Source of the DNA: an uncultured Vibrio sp.
GTDB lineage: Bacteria; Pseudomonadota; Gammaproteobacteria; Enterobacterales; Vibrionaceae
Length of the DNA stretch: 64,000 nucleotides
Assembly: GCF_963675395.1 (NCBI RefSeq)
Contig: NZ_OY776222.1
Location: forward strand, 310,001-374,000
Reading direction: 5' to 3'
Position 1 is the stretch's first letter, and the number at the start of each line of letters is the position of its first letter. The notes beneath the pieces were generated by a model. The model searched no databases and was not told the DNA's origin. It was given only the letters and a program-made list of their open reading frames with translations. Shown piece after piece: positions 33,929-43,494 of this stretch. The position numbers were made by a program, and so were the translations under genes.

Positions 33929-35599
33929 ATGTGGAAACGGTGTCTTGAGTGGTCTGAAGACAAAACACGGATAATAGCCCGCCTTTCGCAAGATTTGGTA
34001 GGTGGGTTCGACAGAAAAGAATTACCTGCGCAGCTTACATTGATGAGTGCAGGCTCATTATTTGTTGAGGAAGCTGAGGTCTGCCGATTTATTGATTGTG
34101 TGGGGATACGAGACTCTCAGGCTTACAAAGGCATCGTGATCGCTCAGAAGAAAAATGCTCACATTAACGTTGAGTTGTCCAATAACGATTTGCTTGCAAG
34201 TATCACCGTTACCGGCGCTTATGGTGGACGAGGATTACGAGGTGAAGAGATTGTTCTCGCTCTTGCACAAGCAAAGGTGACGAAAGGGATCAACAAACTT
34301 GCGCTAAAGAAAGTTATGATGGTGAGCAATCAACTTAAGCCTGGTGCAACATTCACACAACCTGTAGCCGTTGGTAAACCACCAGTTAAAGGTACTGACG
34401 CCATTTTTACTCCTCTGGTTAAAGACATCACCAAACGTATACTCAAGCCAAAACATGGCCAATCGAGCAGTGACAAAATAGATTTAAGAAATCTCGGTGA
34501 AACAATTTCTGTCAATGTTGGTGATGAACTCATGCGCCGTACGCCAGCGACAAAAGGTACATCTGGTTTTACGGTCCAAGGCCGAGTTCTACCAGCGCAA
34601 GACGGGAAAGATACCGATCTCAAACCAGGTAGAGGGAGTGAAGTTAGTCAAAGCGATCCAAATCTTCTCATTGCATCAACCTCTGGTACTCCACTGATAA
34701 AGAACAAGACAATTGAAGTCGACAACGCGCTGTGCCTCAATAATGTTGGCATCAACACCGGCCATATCAAATTTAAAGGAAATTTGATCATTGGCGGTAA
34801 CATTGAGCCAGGCATGATAGTTCAAGCCACAGGTTCAATCACGGTAGGTGGATTTATTGAGTCAGCGAATGTTCAAGCTCTTGATGACGTTCTGGTTGGC
34901 AAAGGGATTATTGGCCATACGGTAAGTGATGGTCAACCAAGAAGTTGTCGTGTAAAAACTAAAGGCGCAATACGGGCTAATTATGCGCAATATAGCGAAT
35001 TATCTGCAGATCAAGATATTGAGATCGCACTACATAGCATGAATAACGACATCATTTGTGGCAAGAACCTGACGGTTCTGGATGCCAGTGGCGAACATGG
35101 CACATTGAGTGGAGGTTATGCCAAGGTAGCGAAAGGTGTTTTGTGTTTGCAGTTGGGCGTAGAGGGTGATACAGCAACCAAGGTTGAAGCGTTCACTAAC
35201 TATTCCTTGTATAAGGAGCGTGTTGGCAGCCTAAAAGAACAATACAAAAATGCCCAGGCCGGAATTATGGATGTCATCCGCAGAGAGCTAGAATACAAAA
35301 AGCGGCCAAAACTCGAACGCACTGAAGAAGAACGTGCAGAGTTAGAAAATTTGAAAATCCAAAATAATCGCCTACTAGAAGAGTTAAAGTTGAAACTTGA
35401 TCAGACAGAGGCAGAGCTTGAACTTGCATTAACAGAAAACACGGTGGTCGCGAAAGAACACGTTTTTTCTCGGGTAACCGTACAGTTTAATAATGAGCAA
35501 GTGACAACAAAACGCACCCACGGTGGATGCGCATTTCAATTTAATCAATACGAAATCAATGTGTCCGCAAGTCTTGAACAAGAATCCATAATCTCTTAG
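33929..35599 (+). CDS. FapA-family (DUF342) protein
   Basis: A 556-residue cytosolic protein of the FapA/DUF342 family. The N-terminal half leads into a polymer-forming beta-helix core at about residues 250-420 (NTGHIKFKGNLIIGGNIEPGM, SITVGGFIESANVQALDDVLV), then a coiled coil at about residues 425-515 rich in Glu, Lys and Leu. FapA-type proteins have been linked to flagellar assembly and polar recruitment in other species, but no flagellar gene is nearby, so the role is open. It lies between the triple and the single parS2 sites. Confidence 0.88.
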   Translation: MWKRCLEWSEDKTRIIARLSQDLVGGFDRKELPAQLTLMSAGSLFVEEAEVCRFIDCVGIRDSQAYKGIVIAQKKNAHINVELSNNDLLASITVTGAYGGRGLRGEEIVLALAQAKVTKGINKLALKKVMMVSNQLKPGATFTQPVAVGKPPVKGTDAIFTPLVKDITKRILKPKHGQSSSDKIDLRNLGETISVNVGDELMRRTPATKGTSGFTVQGRVLPAQDGKDTDLKPGRGSEVSQSDPNLLIASTSGTPLIKNKTIEVDNALCLNNVGINTGHIKFKGNLIIGGNIEPGMIVQATGSITVGGFIESANVQALDDVLVGKGIIGHTVSDGQPRSCRVKTKGAIRANYAQYSELSADQDIEIALHSMNNDIICGKNLTVLDASGEHGTLSGGYAKVAKGVLCLQLGVEGDTATKVEAFTNYSLYKERVGSLKEQYKNAQAGIMDVIRRELEYKKRPKLERTEEERAELENLKIQNNRLLEELKLKLDQTEAELELALTENTVVAKEHVFSRVTVQFNNEQVTTKRTHGGCAFQFNQYEINVSASLEQESIIS

Positions 35600-35750
35600 G
35601 CAGCCGTTTTTGTATCACCTAAATTCTTACGTTTACGTATCGCACTCTGGCTTTATCGAGTATCAAACCGAGCTGGGCTTTCGTTCAACCAATGCTGGCA
35701 CTACTTAGCTGGAAAGAATAGTGTTGTATAACTCCGCTGATATCAGTGCG

Positions 35751-35765
35751 CTTTACACTGTAAAT
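35751..35765. other. parS2 centromere site
   Basis: CTTTACACTGTAAAT matches the consensus. It lies between the convergent FapA-type and mpaA genes, about 7.3 kb from the iterons. Confidence 0.9.
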
Positions 35766-35826
35766 TACATCCATCTCTCTCTATTTTTCAAAGTCGATAA
35801 TGAAAAGCTGATTTGGTGGTAAAACG

Positions 35827-36540
35827 TTAGCTTACGGGCTCATACTTAAGTAAGGCGATAATCGCGGGAAGGTACTGCTCTATAGTTAAATCAGAGGACA
35901 CGGCTGGTAATTCCAGAGTGATACATGGTAGGTCGCGTTCACTACACCAAGTGCCAAATGATCCCGGAGTTTCGTAATCCACATCATCGACTAGTGGCAG
36001 GTCGAATTGCTGACCGAGCCATTTTGCTAATTCAGAAAATTGAGGGTCATCTACAAAAGCCAATGGTTCATGGAAGGAGACCACAAACTTTGGTTGTCTT
36101 TCTTCGATGAGACTGATCAGCGCGGCGACTTCAGGCTCTCGTTGACTCTTGCTACCCGTTTTCACTTTTACGTCCCGCACCGGCGTGTGAGAGCTCCAAC
36201 GATACACAGTGCCATGCTCAGTCCAGTTTTTGGTTGGAAACGCACGATTAAGATCGACTTGATTAGCGTTTGCTCTGGTACCTAGTTGATTGCCATCAGG
36301 GTTCATAGATAATACGACGTCGTGATGTAAGCCGTTTTCTGGCAAACTTCTCAACGCACATGATAAACCTGTAATAGATGCTGTCTCATCGCCGTGCGTT
36401 CCCGCTAAAATCAAGCCTCGTGATTTACTGTCTACCTGTGCAGGGAAGTAAAGCAAGGGAGCGCCCAAAACGGATTTTCCGTAGGTTTTGGGCTTAATTA
36501 AAAATGCCGCTCTTTCCGTTCTTGGAATTAGACTCACCAC
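35827..36540 (-). CDS. mpaA: Murein peptide amidase MpaA
   Basis: A 237-residue zinc carboxypeptidase of the M14 family that cleaves the gamma-D-Glu-meso-Dap bond of murein tripeptide, releasing Dap during wall recycling. Zinc ligands are in GTHGDETAS (His and Glu), with a later His in VVSFHEPLAF; the substrate Arg/Asn block is TRANANQVDLNRAFP. It is divergent from an mppA/oppA-like gene, which fits murein tripeptide uptake followed by hydrolysis. The two share a 130-base promoter region. Confidence 0.92.
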   Translation of the reverse strand: MVSLIPRTERAAFLIKPKTYGKSVLGAPLLYFPAQVDSKSRGLILAGTHGDETASITGLSCALRSLPENGLHHDVVLSMNPDGNQLGTRANANQVDLNRAFPTKNWTEHGTVYRWSSHTPVRDVKVKTGSKSQREPEVAALISLIEERQPKFVVSFHEPLAFVDDPQFSELAKWLGQQFDLPLVDDVDYETPGSFGTWCSERDLPCITLELPAVSSDLTIEQYLPAIIALLKYEPVS

Positions 36541-36670
36541 AATCTCCTAGCAAATGAAGTAGTATTAATTTTAATTACTTAGATAAACCGAACTGTTAAA
36601 TTTCGTCAATGGTTGTATTGTTAATTGTGGCGCTGGCTTCAAAAGACGAGTTAGGAGAACTAAAAACGAT

Positions 36671-38296
36671 ATGGATATTAAAAAACACTCGATGACTTTG
36701 CTTGTTTCCTCTCTTTTAACCTCTGTCGTAACGACATCGGCGTTTGCAGATGGGATACCTAAAAACATTCAACTAGCTGCTGAGCAAGTTTTAGTGCGAG
36801 CTAATGACGCAGAAGCGGCGACTCTCGATCCGGCAAAGGCTGAGGGCATGCCTGAAATGCACATATTGCGAGACTTATTTGAGGGTCTGGTTATTCAAGA
36901 TCGTAATGGCAATATTGTTCCTGGTGTTGCTCAGTCTTGGGAAACGGACGATAACCAAACATTCGTTTTCCATCTACGTAAAGACGCAAAATGGTCAAAC
37001 GGCGATCCGGTGACGGCGGAGGATTTCGTTTACGCGTTAAGACGAGCAGTGGACCCAAAATTGGCGTCACCGAATGTTTGGTATCTTGAGATGACAAGCA
37101 TCAAGAACATTACGAGTGTTGCAGAAGGTAAGCTACCAGTCGAAAAGCTAGGTGTTGAGGCGTTAGATAAATATACACTTCGTTTCGAGCTAGAAAGTAA
37201 AGTCCCATACTTTGTGGCAATGACAGGTCACACATCAATGATGCCCGTACACAAAGCGACAGTGGAGCAGGGGGCCAAGCCGTGGAGTGATCCGCAACAA
37301 TTTGTTGGTAATGGCGCATTTGTGCTCGATAAATGGGTCATCAATGAACGTATTGAATTGAAGAAAAACCCGAATTATTGGGATGCAGACGATACTCATC
37401 TCACCAAAGTGACTTACATCCCGTTTGAGAATCAAAATGCATCGATTAACCGCTATGTGGCTGGAGAAGTGGATATCACCTCTGATGTACCCACTCATAT
37501 GGCACAGAAGCTTGAACAAGAGTATCAGGGGGCGTATACGGTAGTGCCACTACTGTGTACGTATTATTATGCGTTTAATACCACGCGTCCTCCGTTTGAT
37601 GATGTCAGAGTTCGCCAGGCCGTGTCTTATTCAATCCTGCGAGATGTTATTACCAATGGCGTCACCCAAGTTGGTAACTTACCAGCGTACACATTTGCTC
37701 ACCAATATACGGCTGGTTTTGATGCGACTCAGCCAGAGTACAGCAAATGGACTCAGCAGCAGCGTGATGAAAAAGCTCGCCAACTACTAAAAGAGGCGGG
37801 GTATGGAAAAGATAAGCCGCTCGATTTTAAACTTCTTTACAATACGAGTGAGTCAAATAAAGCCATTGCTGTGGCTATTGCCTCTATGCTCAGTGAAAAC
37901 TTAGACGTGCAGGTAGAGTTGGAAAACCAAGAGTGGAAATCGTATTTAGTGGCGCGTAAACAAGGTAATTTTGATGTAATGCGCGCCTCTTGGTGTGGCG
38001 ATTACAATGAAGCGTCGACATTCTTGAGTTTGTTGCGATCGGATTCTTCAGGGAATTTTGCGCGTTACAAAAGCAAAGAATATGATCAGGCAATGGAGAA
38101 TGCGCTAGCGACCACAGACGATAAAAAGCGTCAGGCGTACTACGATGAAGCGGAAAAACTGATCGCGGCAGATGTTCCTATCGCCCCAATCTACTATTAC
38201 ATGCAGGCGAGATTAGTTCGTCCCAACGTTGGCGGCTTTGCTAAAAATAACGTAGAAGGCCGTATTTACTCAAAAGACCTCTATATTAAAAAGTAA
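36671..38296 (+). CDS. mppA: Periplasmic peptide-binding protein (MppA/OppA type)
   Basis: A 541-residue substrate-binding protein of family SBP_bac_5. The signal peptide ends at SAFA-DG. Family blocks include MHILRDLFEGLVIQDRNG, WSNGDPVTAEDFVYALRRAVD and VRQAVSYSILRDVI. OppA and MppA are hard to tell apart by sequence alone; divergence from mpaA favours the murein tripeptide binder. No permease or ATPase genes follow, so it would use an Opp system encoded elsewhere, as E. coli MppA does. Terminator directly downstream. Confidence 0.88.
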   Translation: MDIKKHSMTLLVSSLLTSVVTTSAFADGIPKNIQLAAEQVLVRANDAEAATLDPAKAEGMPEMHILRDLFEGLVIQDRNGNIVPGVAQSWETDDNQTFVFHLRKDAKWSNGDPVTAEDFVYALRRAVDPKLASPNVWYLEMTSIKNITSVAEGKLPVEKLGVEALDKYTLRFELESKVPYFVAMTGHTSMMPVHKATVEQGAKPWSDPQQFVGNGAFVLDKWVINERIELKKNPNYWDADDTHLTKVTYIPFENQNASINRYVAGEVDITSDVPTHMAQKLEQEYQGAYTVVPLLCTYYYAFNTTRPPFDDVRVRQAVSYSILRDVITNGVTQVGNLPAYTFAHQYTAGFDATQPEYSKWTQQQRDEKARQLLKEAGYGKDKPLDFKLLYNTSESNKAIAVAIASMLSENLDVQVELENQEWKSYLVARKQGNFDVMRASWCGDYNEASTFLSLLRSDSSGNFARYKSKEYDQAMENALATTDDKKRQAYYDEAEKLIAADVPIAPIYYYMQARLVRPNVGGFAKNNVEGRIYSKDLYIKK

Positions 38297-38300
38297 ATAG

Positions 38301-38334
38301 AAAGCCCCGTAGAGCGAACTCTCGGGGCTTTTTC
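38301..38334 (+). terminator. Terminator of the peptide-binding protein gene
   Basis: Stem AAAGCCCCG/CGGGGCTTT with a 14-base loop that can pair further (GAG/CTC), then five T. Confidence 0.9.
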
Positions 38335-38423
38335 CACAACAATGTGTTTTGTAGAAGGATCAGTATCAGCTGAGCAATTTCTATAATAAGTCTCTGAGAC
38401 ATCATTGTTCGATAAGAAAGTGA

Positions 38424-39014
38424 TTACTTTCTGCGAGTGTAAATTCGAGACTTACTTTTATTCGTGACGGGTTTGCTTTTTGCCAGTTTTAATACTGCTT
38501 TCTGTAATATCTGGTTATTTGGATAAGTGATAAGGTTGCCGTTTTCGTGCTTGATCAACACATGAAACATGCTGATCTCTTGAATCTCACCGCTGATGTC
38601 TTCATCTTTATCGACGACTTTGATCCGATCCCCGACGCGATATGGAAATACGAAGAAGATCAAAAAGCTTGCGGTGATATTACTCAAGATCGACCATTGG
38701 GCGATAAACGCGACACCCAGTACAGCGAATATGGAGGACAAAAACAGCGACACATCACCGTAGCCAATGCCAGTGACAATTGCAAAAACGGATGCAGTCA
38801 GAAACAACAGTGCTACGTTAAAGCAGCGCTGAATGAAGCTTAGGCGCGCCTTCTTTACTCCCTTCGATGAGGCAAGGTTTATGATGGCTCGGTTGGCAAC
38901 TCTTTTCAGGATCCGGTAAGTGATCAGGACAATGATGCCCATCAACACTTTATACCCGAGAGATCCCTCGCTGAAATACTGGTTCACTTGATCTAATTGG
39001 ATCCAATCATTCAT
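38424..39014 (-). CDS. Small MscS-family mechanosensitive channel
   Basis: A 196-residue channel protein: hydrophobic helices at about residues 20-38 and 65-85, then the pore helix and the start of the beta domain (FLSSIFAVLGVAFIAQWSILSNITASFLIFFVFPYRVGDRIKV). It is shorter than E. coli MscS (286 residues) because the C-terminal cytoplasmic cage is cut back to a basic tail (KSKSRIYTRRK). Short MscS-like proteins of this kind are widespread in vibrios. It would gate ion or solute release under membrane tension. Single gene. Confidence 0.88.
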   Translation of the reverse strand: MNDWIQLDQVNQYFSEGSLGYKVLMGIIVLITYRILKRVANRAIINLASSKGVKKARLSFIQRCFNVALLFLTASVFAIVTGIGYGDVSLFLSSIFAVLGVAFIAQWSILSNITASFLIFFVFPYRVGDRIKVVDKDEDISGEIQEISMFHVLIKHENGNLITYPNNQILQKAVLKLAKSKPVTNKSKSRIYTRRK

Positions 39015-39295
39015 TTCTTCAACTCGATAATACTAACAAGCGGCTGTTATAGCGGATTTTTTACGCTAAGTAATCACAAATCTTTGACTTGATTGCTTCA
39101 ACCTTATTTCACATCTCGACCGGGATTTGATGTATCTCCCATATCCGAAATTGAAACGAGTTAAGCGCGTTATGACACTCAGAATTAATACTTTTCTACT
39201 GCTAACCTGAGAGTAGTCAAAACAAATCATTTGTGTCGATTAAGCTTGCGTTGACGGCTGATTAACTAATTAGGGTTGGGAGTAAGATAGCGTAT

Positions 39296-39397
39296 ATGGA
39301 AGAAGATGAAAAAGCGATTATGGTGTTGTTTTTGATTGTTGGCTTAGTGCTTGTTTGGGTGTTCCTTGAAGAGATTAACTATTTCGGTTTTAGATAA
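39296..39397 (+). CDS. Possible 33-residue single-helix protein
   Basis: A short frame beginning MEEDEKAIMV: acidic N-terminus, one long hydrophobic helix (about residues 8-24), then EEINYFGFR. This acidic-helix-aromatic layout is typical of small inner-membrane proteins. The Shine-Dalgarno is poor (GGGAG about 11 bases before the start), so support rests on the clean helix design. No family recognised. It occupies the 39015-39446 gap, in which I see no other gene. Confidence 0.4.
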   Translation: MEEDEKAIMVLFLIVGLVLVWVFLEEINYFGFR

Positions 39398-39446
39398 GTC
39401 CCCCCTAAACAATCTGTTTAAGGGGATTGGTAAGCTAGCTTTTGAA

Positions 39447-41561
39447 TTAGCCTATGGCACGCACTTTACCTTGTTTCAAATCATTAAGTACTTGTGCTTT
39501 TGGGCCATCAGCAATGATGCTGCCTTTTTCCATAACGATGACACGATCAACAATATCGAGCATAGCGGTCTTGTGAGTGATAAAAATCAAGGTCTCGTTG
39601 GCTTTTAATTGAGATAGTTGATGCTTTATGTGCATTTCAGAACGGTTATCCATCGCACTGGTTGGTTCATCCATTAACAACACCGGAGGGTGGCCTAAGA
39701 GTGCCCGGGCGATCGTGACAGCCTGACGTTGCCCGCCTGAAAGCATCGCACCACCTTCGCCGACCTGACGTTCCAGGCCCGCAGGATCGGATTGGGTAAA
39801 GGCAGTTACCCCAGCACGATTCGCGGCATCCATGACATCACGATCATCTGTCAGCGGACGGCCAAACGTGATGTTGTCGCGTATCGAACCAAAGAATAAG
39901 GTTGGATCTTGTGGTACGCAGCCGATATTACGCCGTATATCAACGTGATGAAGTTGAGCTATATCCGTATCATCAATCCGCACATGTCCTTCTGTAGGTT
40001 GATACAACCCCATAATAAGGCGTTCTAATGTTGTTTTGCCTGAGCCTATACGTCCGATAATTGCTACTTTCTCTCCGGGATTGATGGTCAGGCTTAAATC
40101 GCGAATCGATGCGACAGGTGAATTCGGGTAGTGGAAGGTGACACGTTCAAGTTCTATTTTACCCTGAACAACAGGACGATGAATGTAGCGCTTTCCCTCT
40201 TCTTGTTCATCTGGCATGTCCATTACCTGATTGATGATGGTCATTGAAGACTTCGCTTGATTGTAGCGTGTAGAAAGTAAAGAAAGCTGAATCATAGGGC
40301 TGATGGCGCGTCCACTCAGCATGGTTGCCGCGATCAAGCCGCCCATCGTCAACTCCCCTTCTGCAATCAAATAAACACCGAAAATCACCATCCCGACACT
40401 ACTACTTTGTTGCACAAAGCCCGCTGAGTTTTGGATGCTATCTGTAATACGACGGCTTTTGATATTCCAGTTTGCCATGTGTGCAACGGCTTCTTCCCAT
40501 CGGTACTGGAACTGGCTTTGCGCACTGAGCATTTTGACCGTTTCTATACCAGAGAGGCTTTCAATTAAATTAGCGTATTTTTGCGAGGCGAGACGTGTCC
40601 CTTCTTCTATCGAGCGCTTCAACGGCTTTTGAATTAACAGCGAGTGAATAATCAAAATAATGACACCGACCATAGGTACAAAGACGAGGTTCCCCGTCAT
40701 TAGCCAAATGATGACTAGAAACAGTACTGCAAAAGGTAAGTCGATGAGGGCACTGATGGTTGCCGAAGTAAAGAATTCGCGAATTGATTCAAATTCCTGT
40801 AGATGGCGAGCAAAAGCGCCAACCGAGGGAGGTTTGGATTCCATTCGTATCCCCATTACTTTGCTAAACAGTTTAGAGGAAATCAGAATGTCGGATTTTT
40901 TACCGGCGACATCAATGAAATAGTTGCGTAATGTCTTGAGTATGAAGTCGAACAAGAAGACAACAAACACACCACTTGCCAGTACCCAAAGGGTTTCAAA
41001 GGCAAGGTTGGGAATCACTTTGTCATACACCAGACGGGTAAACATTGGTGCGGCGATGGCGAATATATTGATCAGTAGGGAGGCTATCAGTACATCTCGG
41101 TAAATGCGTTTAGATTGCCACAATGTCGACCAAAACCAGTGCCCTTGATTGGTTTTGAGTACCTCAGGCGAGCGCTCATCAAAACGGAACTGTTTTTTGA
41201 CTAAAAAGTAGCGCCCAGCATACTGCTGACGTAAGTCTGATAATGGAATGGAGATAGGGACCATTCCACTTTCTAAGGTGGTAATTTCCGCTTCTTGTGT
41301 TTCTGGGCTGAAGCTATTCAGAACACAAGAATCACCACCTTTGAGAACTAATATTGCTGGCAGTATTAAGCTGGAGATACTCTCCAGCTCACCACGGTTT
41401 TCTTTGGCGACTAATCCAGCCCTCTCTGCTGCTCTGGGAAGTAGAAACGGAGTGAGTTTGCCTTCTGAGAGCGGCAATCCGTTAACAAGTGCTTCGGGAG
41501 AGTTAGCTAATCCATAGTAACGGCTAACGTAGATGAGCGAATTCAGCAAAGGGTCTTTCAT
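39447..41561 (-). CDS. lapB: Type I secretion ABC transporter LapB
   Basis: A 704-residue ABC exporter of the LssB/LapB family: an N-terminal C39-like domain (residues 1-130) lacking the catalytic Cys, six membrane helices (about 155-430), and an ATPase with Walker A GRIGSGKTT, signature LSGGQRQAVTIARAL and Walker B VLLMDEPTSAMD. It forms the inner-membrane pump for large RTX-type biofilm adhesins with LapC and a TolC-type outer-membrane channel. It is last in the lapC-lapG-lapD-lapB run, 14 bases after lapD. Confidence 0.92.
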   Translation of the reverse strand: MKDPLLNSLIYVSRYYGLANSPEALVNGLPLSEGKLTPFLLPRAAERAGLVAKENRGELESISSLILPAILVLKGGDSCVLNSFSPETQEAEITTLESGMVPISIPLSDLRQQYAGRYFLVKKQFRFDERSPEVLKTNQGHWFWSTLWQSKRIYRDVLIASLLINIFAIAAPMFTRLVYDKVIPNLAFETLWVLASGVFVVFLFDFILKTLRNYFIDVAGKKSDILISSKLFSKVMGIRMESKPPSVGAFARHLQEFESIREFFTSATISALIDLPFAVLFLVIIWLMTGNLVFVPMVGVIILIIHSLLIQKPLKRSIEEGTRLASQKYANLIESLSGIETVKMLSAQSQFQYRWEEAVAHMANWNIKSRRITDSIQNSAGFVQQSSSVGMVIFGVYLIAEGELTMGGLIAATMLSGRAISPMIQLSLLSTRYNQAKSSMTIINQVMDMPDEQEEGKRYIHRPVVQGKIELERVTFHYPNSPVASIRDLSLTINPGEKVAIIGRIGSGKTTLERLIMGLYQPTEGHVRIDDTDIAQLHHVDIRRNIGCVPQDPTLFFGSIRDNITFGRPLTDDRDVMDAANRAGVTAFTQSDPAGLERQVGEGGAMLSGGQRQAVTIARALLGHPPVLLMDEPTSAMDNRSEMHIKHQLSQLKANETLIFITHKTAMLDIVDRVIVMEKGSIIADGPKAQVLNDLKQGKVRAIG

Positions 41562-41575
41562 CGTGGTTCAACCTT

Positions 41576-43489
41576 CTATTCTTTGTCGACAATAAATCCT
41601 TGAAATACTTCAACAAAATGCTCGGAAAGGAAATCCAACTGGATTTGAGTCTCGATACGCGATGCAATGGTGGTGATACCTAAATTGTGCGCTGTACGAG
41701 AGATCGACGTCAGTGTAAATTTCTGTTTTTCATCGTGTAATTTATGAGTGAACAGATAATCGAGTTTCACGTAGTTTGGGCGGAACTCTTTAATGTATTC
41801 CAGCGATTGGAAATTACGACCGTAATTATCTACACCGAATATCGCTCCCGCCTGTCTAATCGCATTACACAACAGCGCGGTGTGGTGAGGATGTTCAATA
41901 AAGCACTCTTCTGGAATCTCAAAGTGTAGCTTAGATGCAACTTCAGGGTGTTTCTCCAGCATACTCGTTGTCCAACGAATAAAAGACGGTTGAGATAAAC
42001 TACTTTGTGCAATGTTGATCGCGACAGGATCGGTGAGTTCTCCGCGCTCGAGCATGTTGATCATTGACTCGATCACGAATTGATCGAAAATATTGGTTGT
42101 TTCTAGCTGCTCAAGCGCAAATAAGTATTGATTCGCACGGAACGTTTCGCCATCTTTTTCAATGCTAGAAAACACTTCATTGTGGAATACCTTGCCCCAA
42201 GTATTTTTGGCCGCCTGGAAACGGAAGTGTACCCACTCACTGTGAATGGCCTCTTCAACCAATGCTTTCCACTGCTGTTTGCCCATTAGGTTTGAAGGTG
42301 AATCGCTGCCGATGAATCCGTAAGGCTTTTCTGGCTGAGATTTCGCTTTCGACAGGGCATTATCAACCATTGATAGAATTTCAGAGTGAGTCTTATGCTC
42401 TTTGCTGTGGGCTACCCCTAGTGCCGATTTCGGCTTAGCAAGGCCTGTAGGGTCGGTGTTTAACCCATTCACACAGTTCACGATACTGTCAGCCATAATG
42501 CGCAGTTCGCTCTCATCCATATGGGGGAAAAGAAGGCCGAATTCGTCACTGGAAAGGCGGGCAATCGTCGCTCCCTGTACATCAATTGTATTTTTCAGAC
42601 GTTGAGAAAGCTCTTTCACGTGAGCGTCTCCACGTTGGTAATCTTTCGTCTCGTAAATGTCTCCAATATATTCTGCATGGAGTAGCGCGATACCCCCTTG
42701 CGTTTCTTCCGCCAACCATTGGTCAACTTGATTCATATAGAAGGAGCGATTACCCAGTTTGGAAACCGGATCCAGATAAGCCTGAGCGCGTAAACGCTGT
42801 GCTTCTTTCGCCTGCTCTTTAAATGACAACTCAATTTGAGCCGACATGGTGTTGATACCATCTACGACGGCTATCAGGTCTTTGGTTTTAGGGCGGGTAA
42901 GCGGCTCGCCAAACTGGTTATTCGCGATGTCACGCATTTTTTGTACGATTGCCGCTAATGGTCTGAGTGAACGTCGTAAAATGTATGAGATAGCAATCAA
43001 GCCAGCCAAAAAGAGAATACTAAATGCGGATAATAGATCTGTGAATCCTTTCCATAGCTGTTCATAGGCTGCACCAGGATGACTGATAATTTCCACTTCG
43101 GCAAGCTGCATCCAACCACTGGTCACCACACGTTTGTCATGAATCGCTTTAAAGAGATTTAAGTTGATAAACCATTGCGGTACTGCGCTCGGTTTGATTG
43201 GGTAAGAGCGCACGATCTGGTAATCAGAGTCAAGCGATGTCAAACGAACAACCGAATAGGAGCTGCCATCAAACAGTGCATTGATTACCGACTCAACGGC
43301 AACCTTATCTTTATCTTTTAAGTAAGGCGCTAACGCCAAACCGACAGTATTAATGGTGTTGTTGACCTCTGAACGCTGCTGTAGCTCCAGGCTGGTTCGA
43401 GTAGTATTGAATTCAATTACGAGTACTGATGTCATCAAGAGTACAAAGACCGTAACCATTCCCACTACTAGCTTCTTATAAAGGGTCAT
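41576..43489 (-). CDS. lapD: c-di-GMP receptor LapD
   Basis: A 637-residue inner-membrane receptor: helix at the N-terminus, periplasmic LapD/MoxY domain (about residues 22-150), second helix, HAMP, then degenerate GGDEF and EAL domains. The cyclase site is RLSSDEF rather than GGDEF, and the EAL position reads EVF, so it binds but does not make or cleave c-di-GMP. When bound to c-di-GMP it sequesters the protease LapG and keeps adhesins on the surface. Start at ATG 43489; the GTG at 43498 overlaps the lapG stop and has no ribosome site. Confidence 0.93.
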   Translation of the reverse strand: MTLYKKLVVGMVTVFVLLMTSVLVIEFNTTRTSLELQQRSEVNNTINTVGLALAPYLKDKDKVAVESVINALFDGSSYSVVRLTSLDSDYQIVRSYPIKPSAVPQWFINLNLFKAIHDKRVVTSGWMQLAEVEIISHPGAAYEQLWKGFTDLLSAFSILFLAGLIAISYILRRSLRPLAAIVQKMRDIANNQFGEPLTRPKTKDLIAVVDGINTMSAQIELSFKEQAKEAQRLRAQAYLDPVSKLGNRSFYMNQVDQWLAEETQGGIALLHAEYIGDIYETKDYQRGDAHVKELSQRLKNTIDVQGATIARLSSDEFGLLFPHMDESELRIMADSIVNCVNGLNTDPTGLAKPKSALGVAHSKEHKTHSEILSMVDNALSKAKSQPEKPYGFIGSDSPSNLMGKQQWKALVEEAIHSEWVHFRFQAAKNTWGKVFHNEVFSSIEKDGETFRANQYLFALEQLETTNIFDQFVIESMINMLERGELTDPVAINIAQSSLSQPSFIRWTTSMLEKHPEVASKLHFEIPEECFIEHPHHTALLCNAIRQAGAIFGVDNYGRNFQSLEYIKEFRPNYVKLDYLFTHKLHDEKQKFTLTSISRTAHNLGITTIASRIETQIQLDFLSEHFVEVFQGFIVDKE

Positions 43490-43494
43490 GTTAT

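Noticed and set aside
39398..39432. Hairpin TAAACA/TGTTTA flanked by C and G runs after lapB
   Set aside because: No T run on either side, so it is a poor terminator call.
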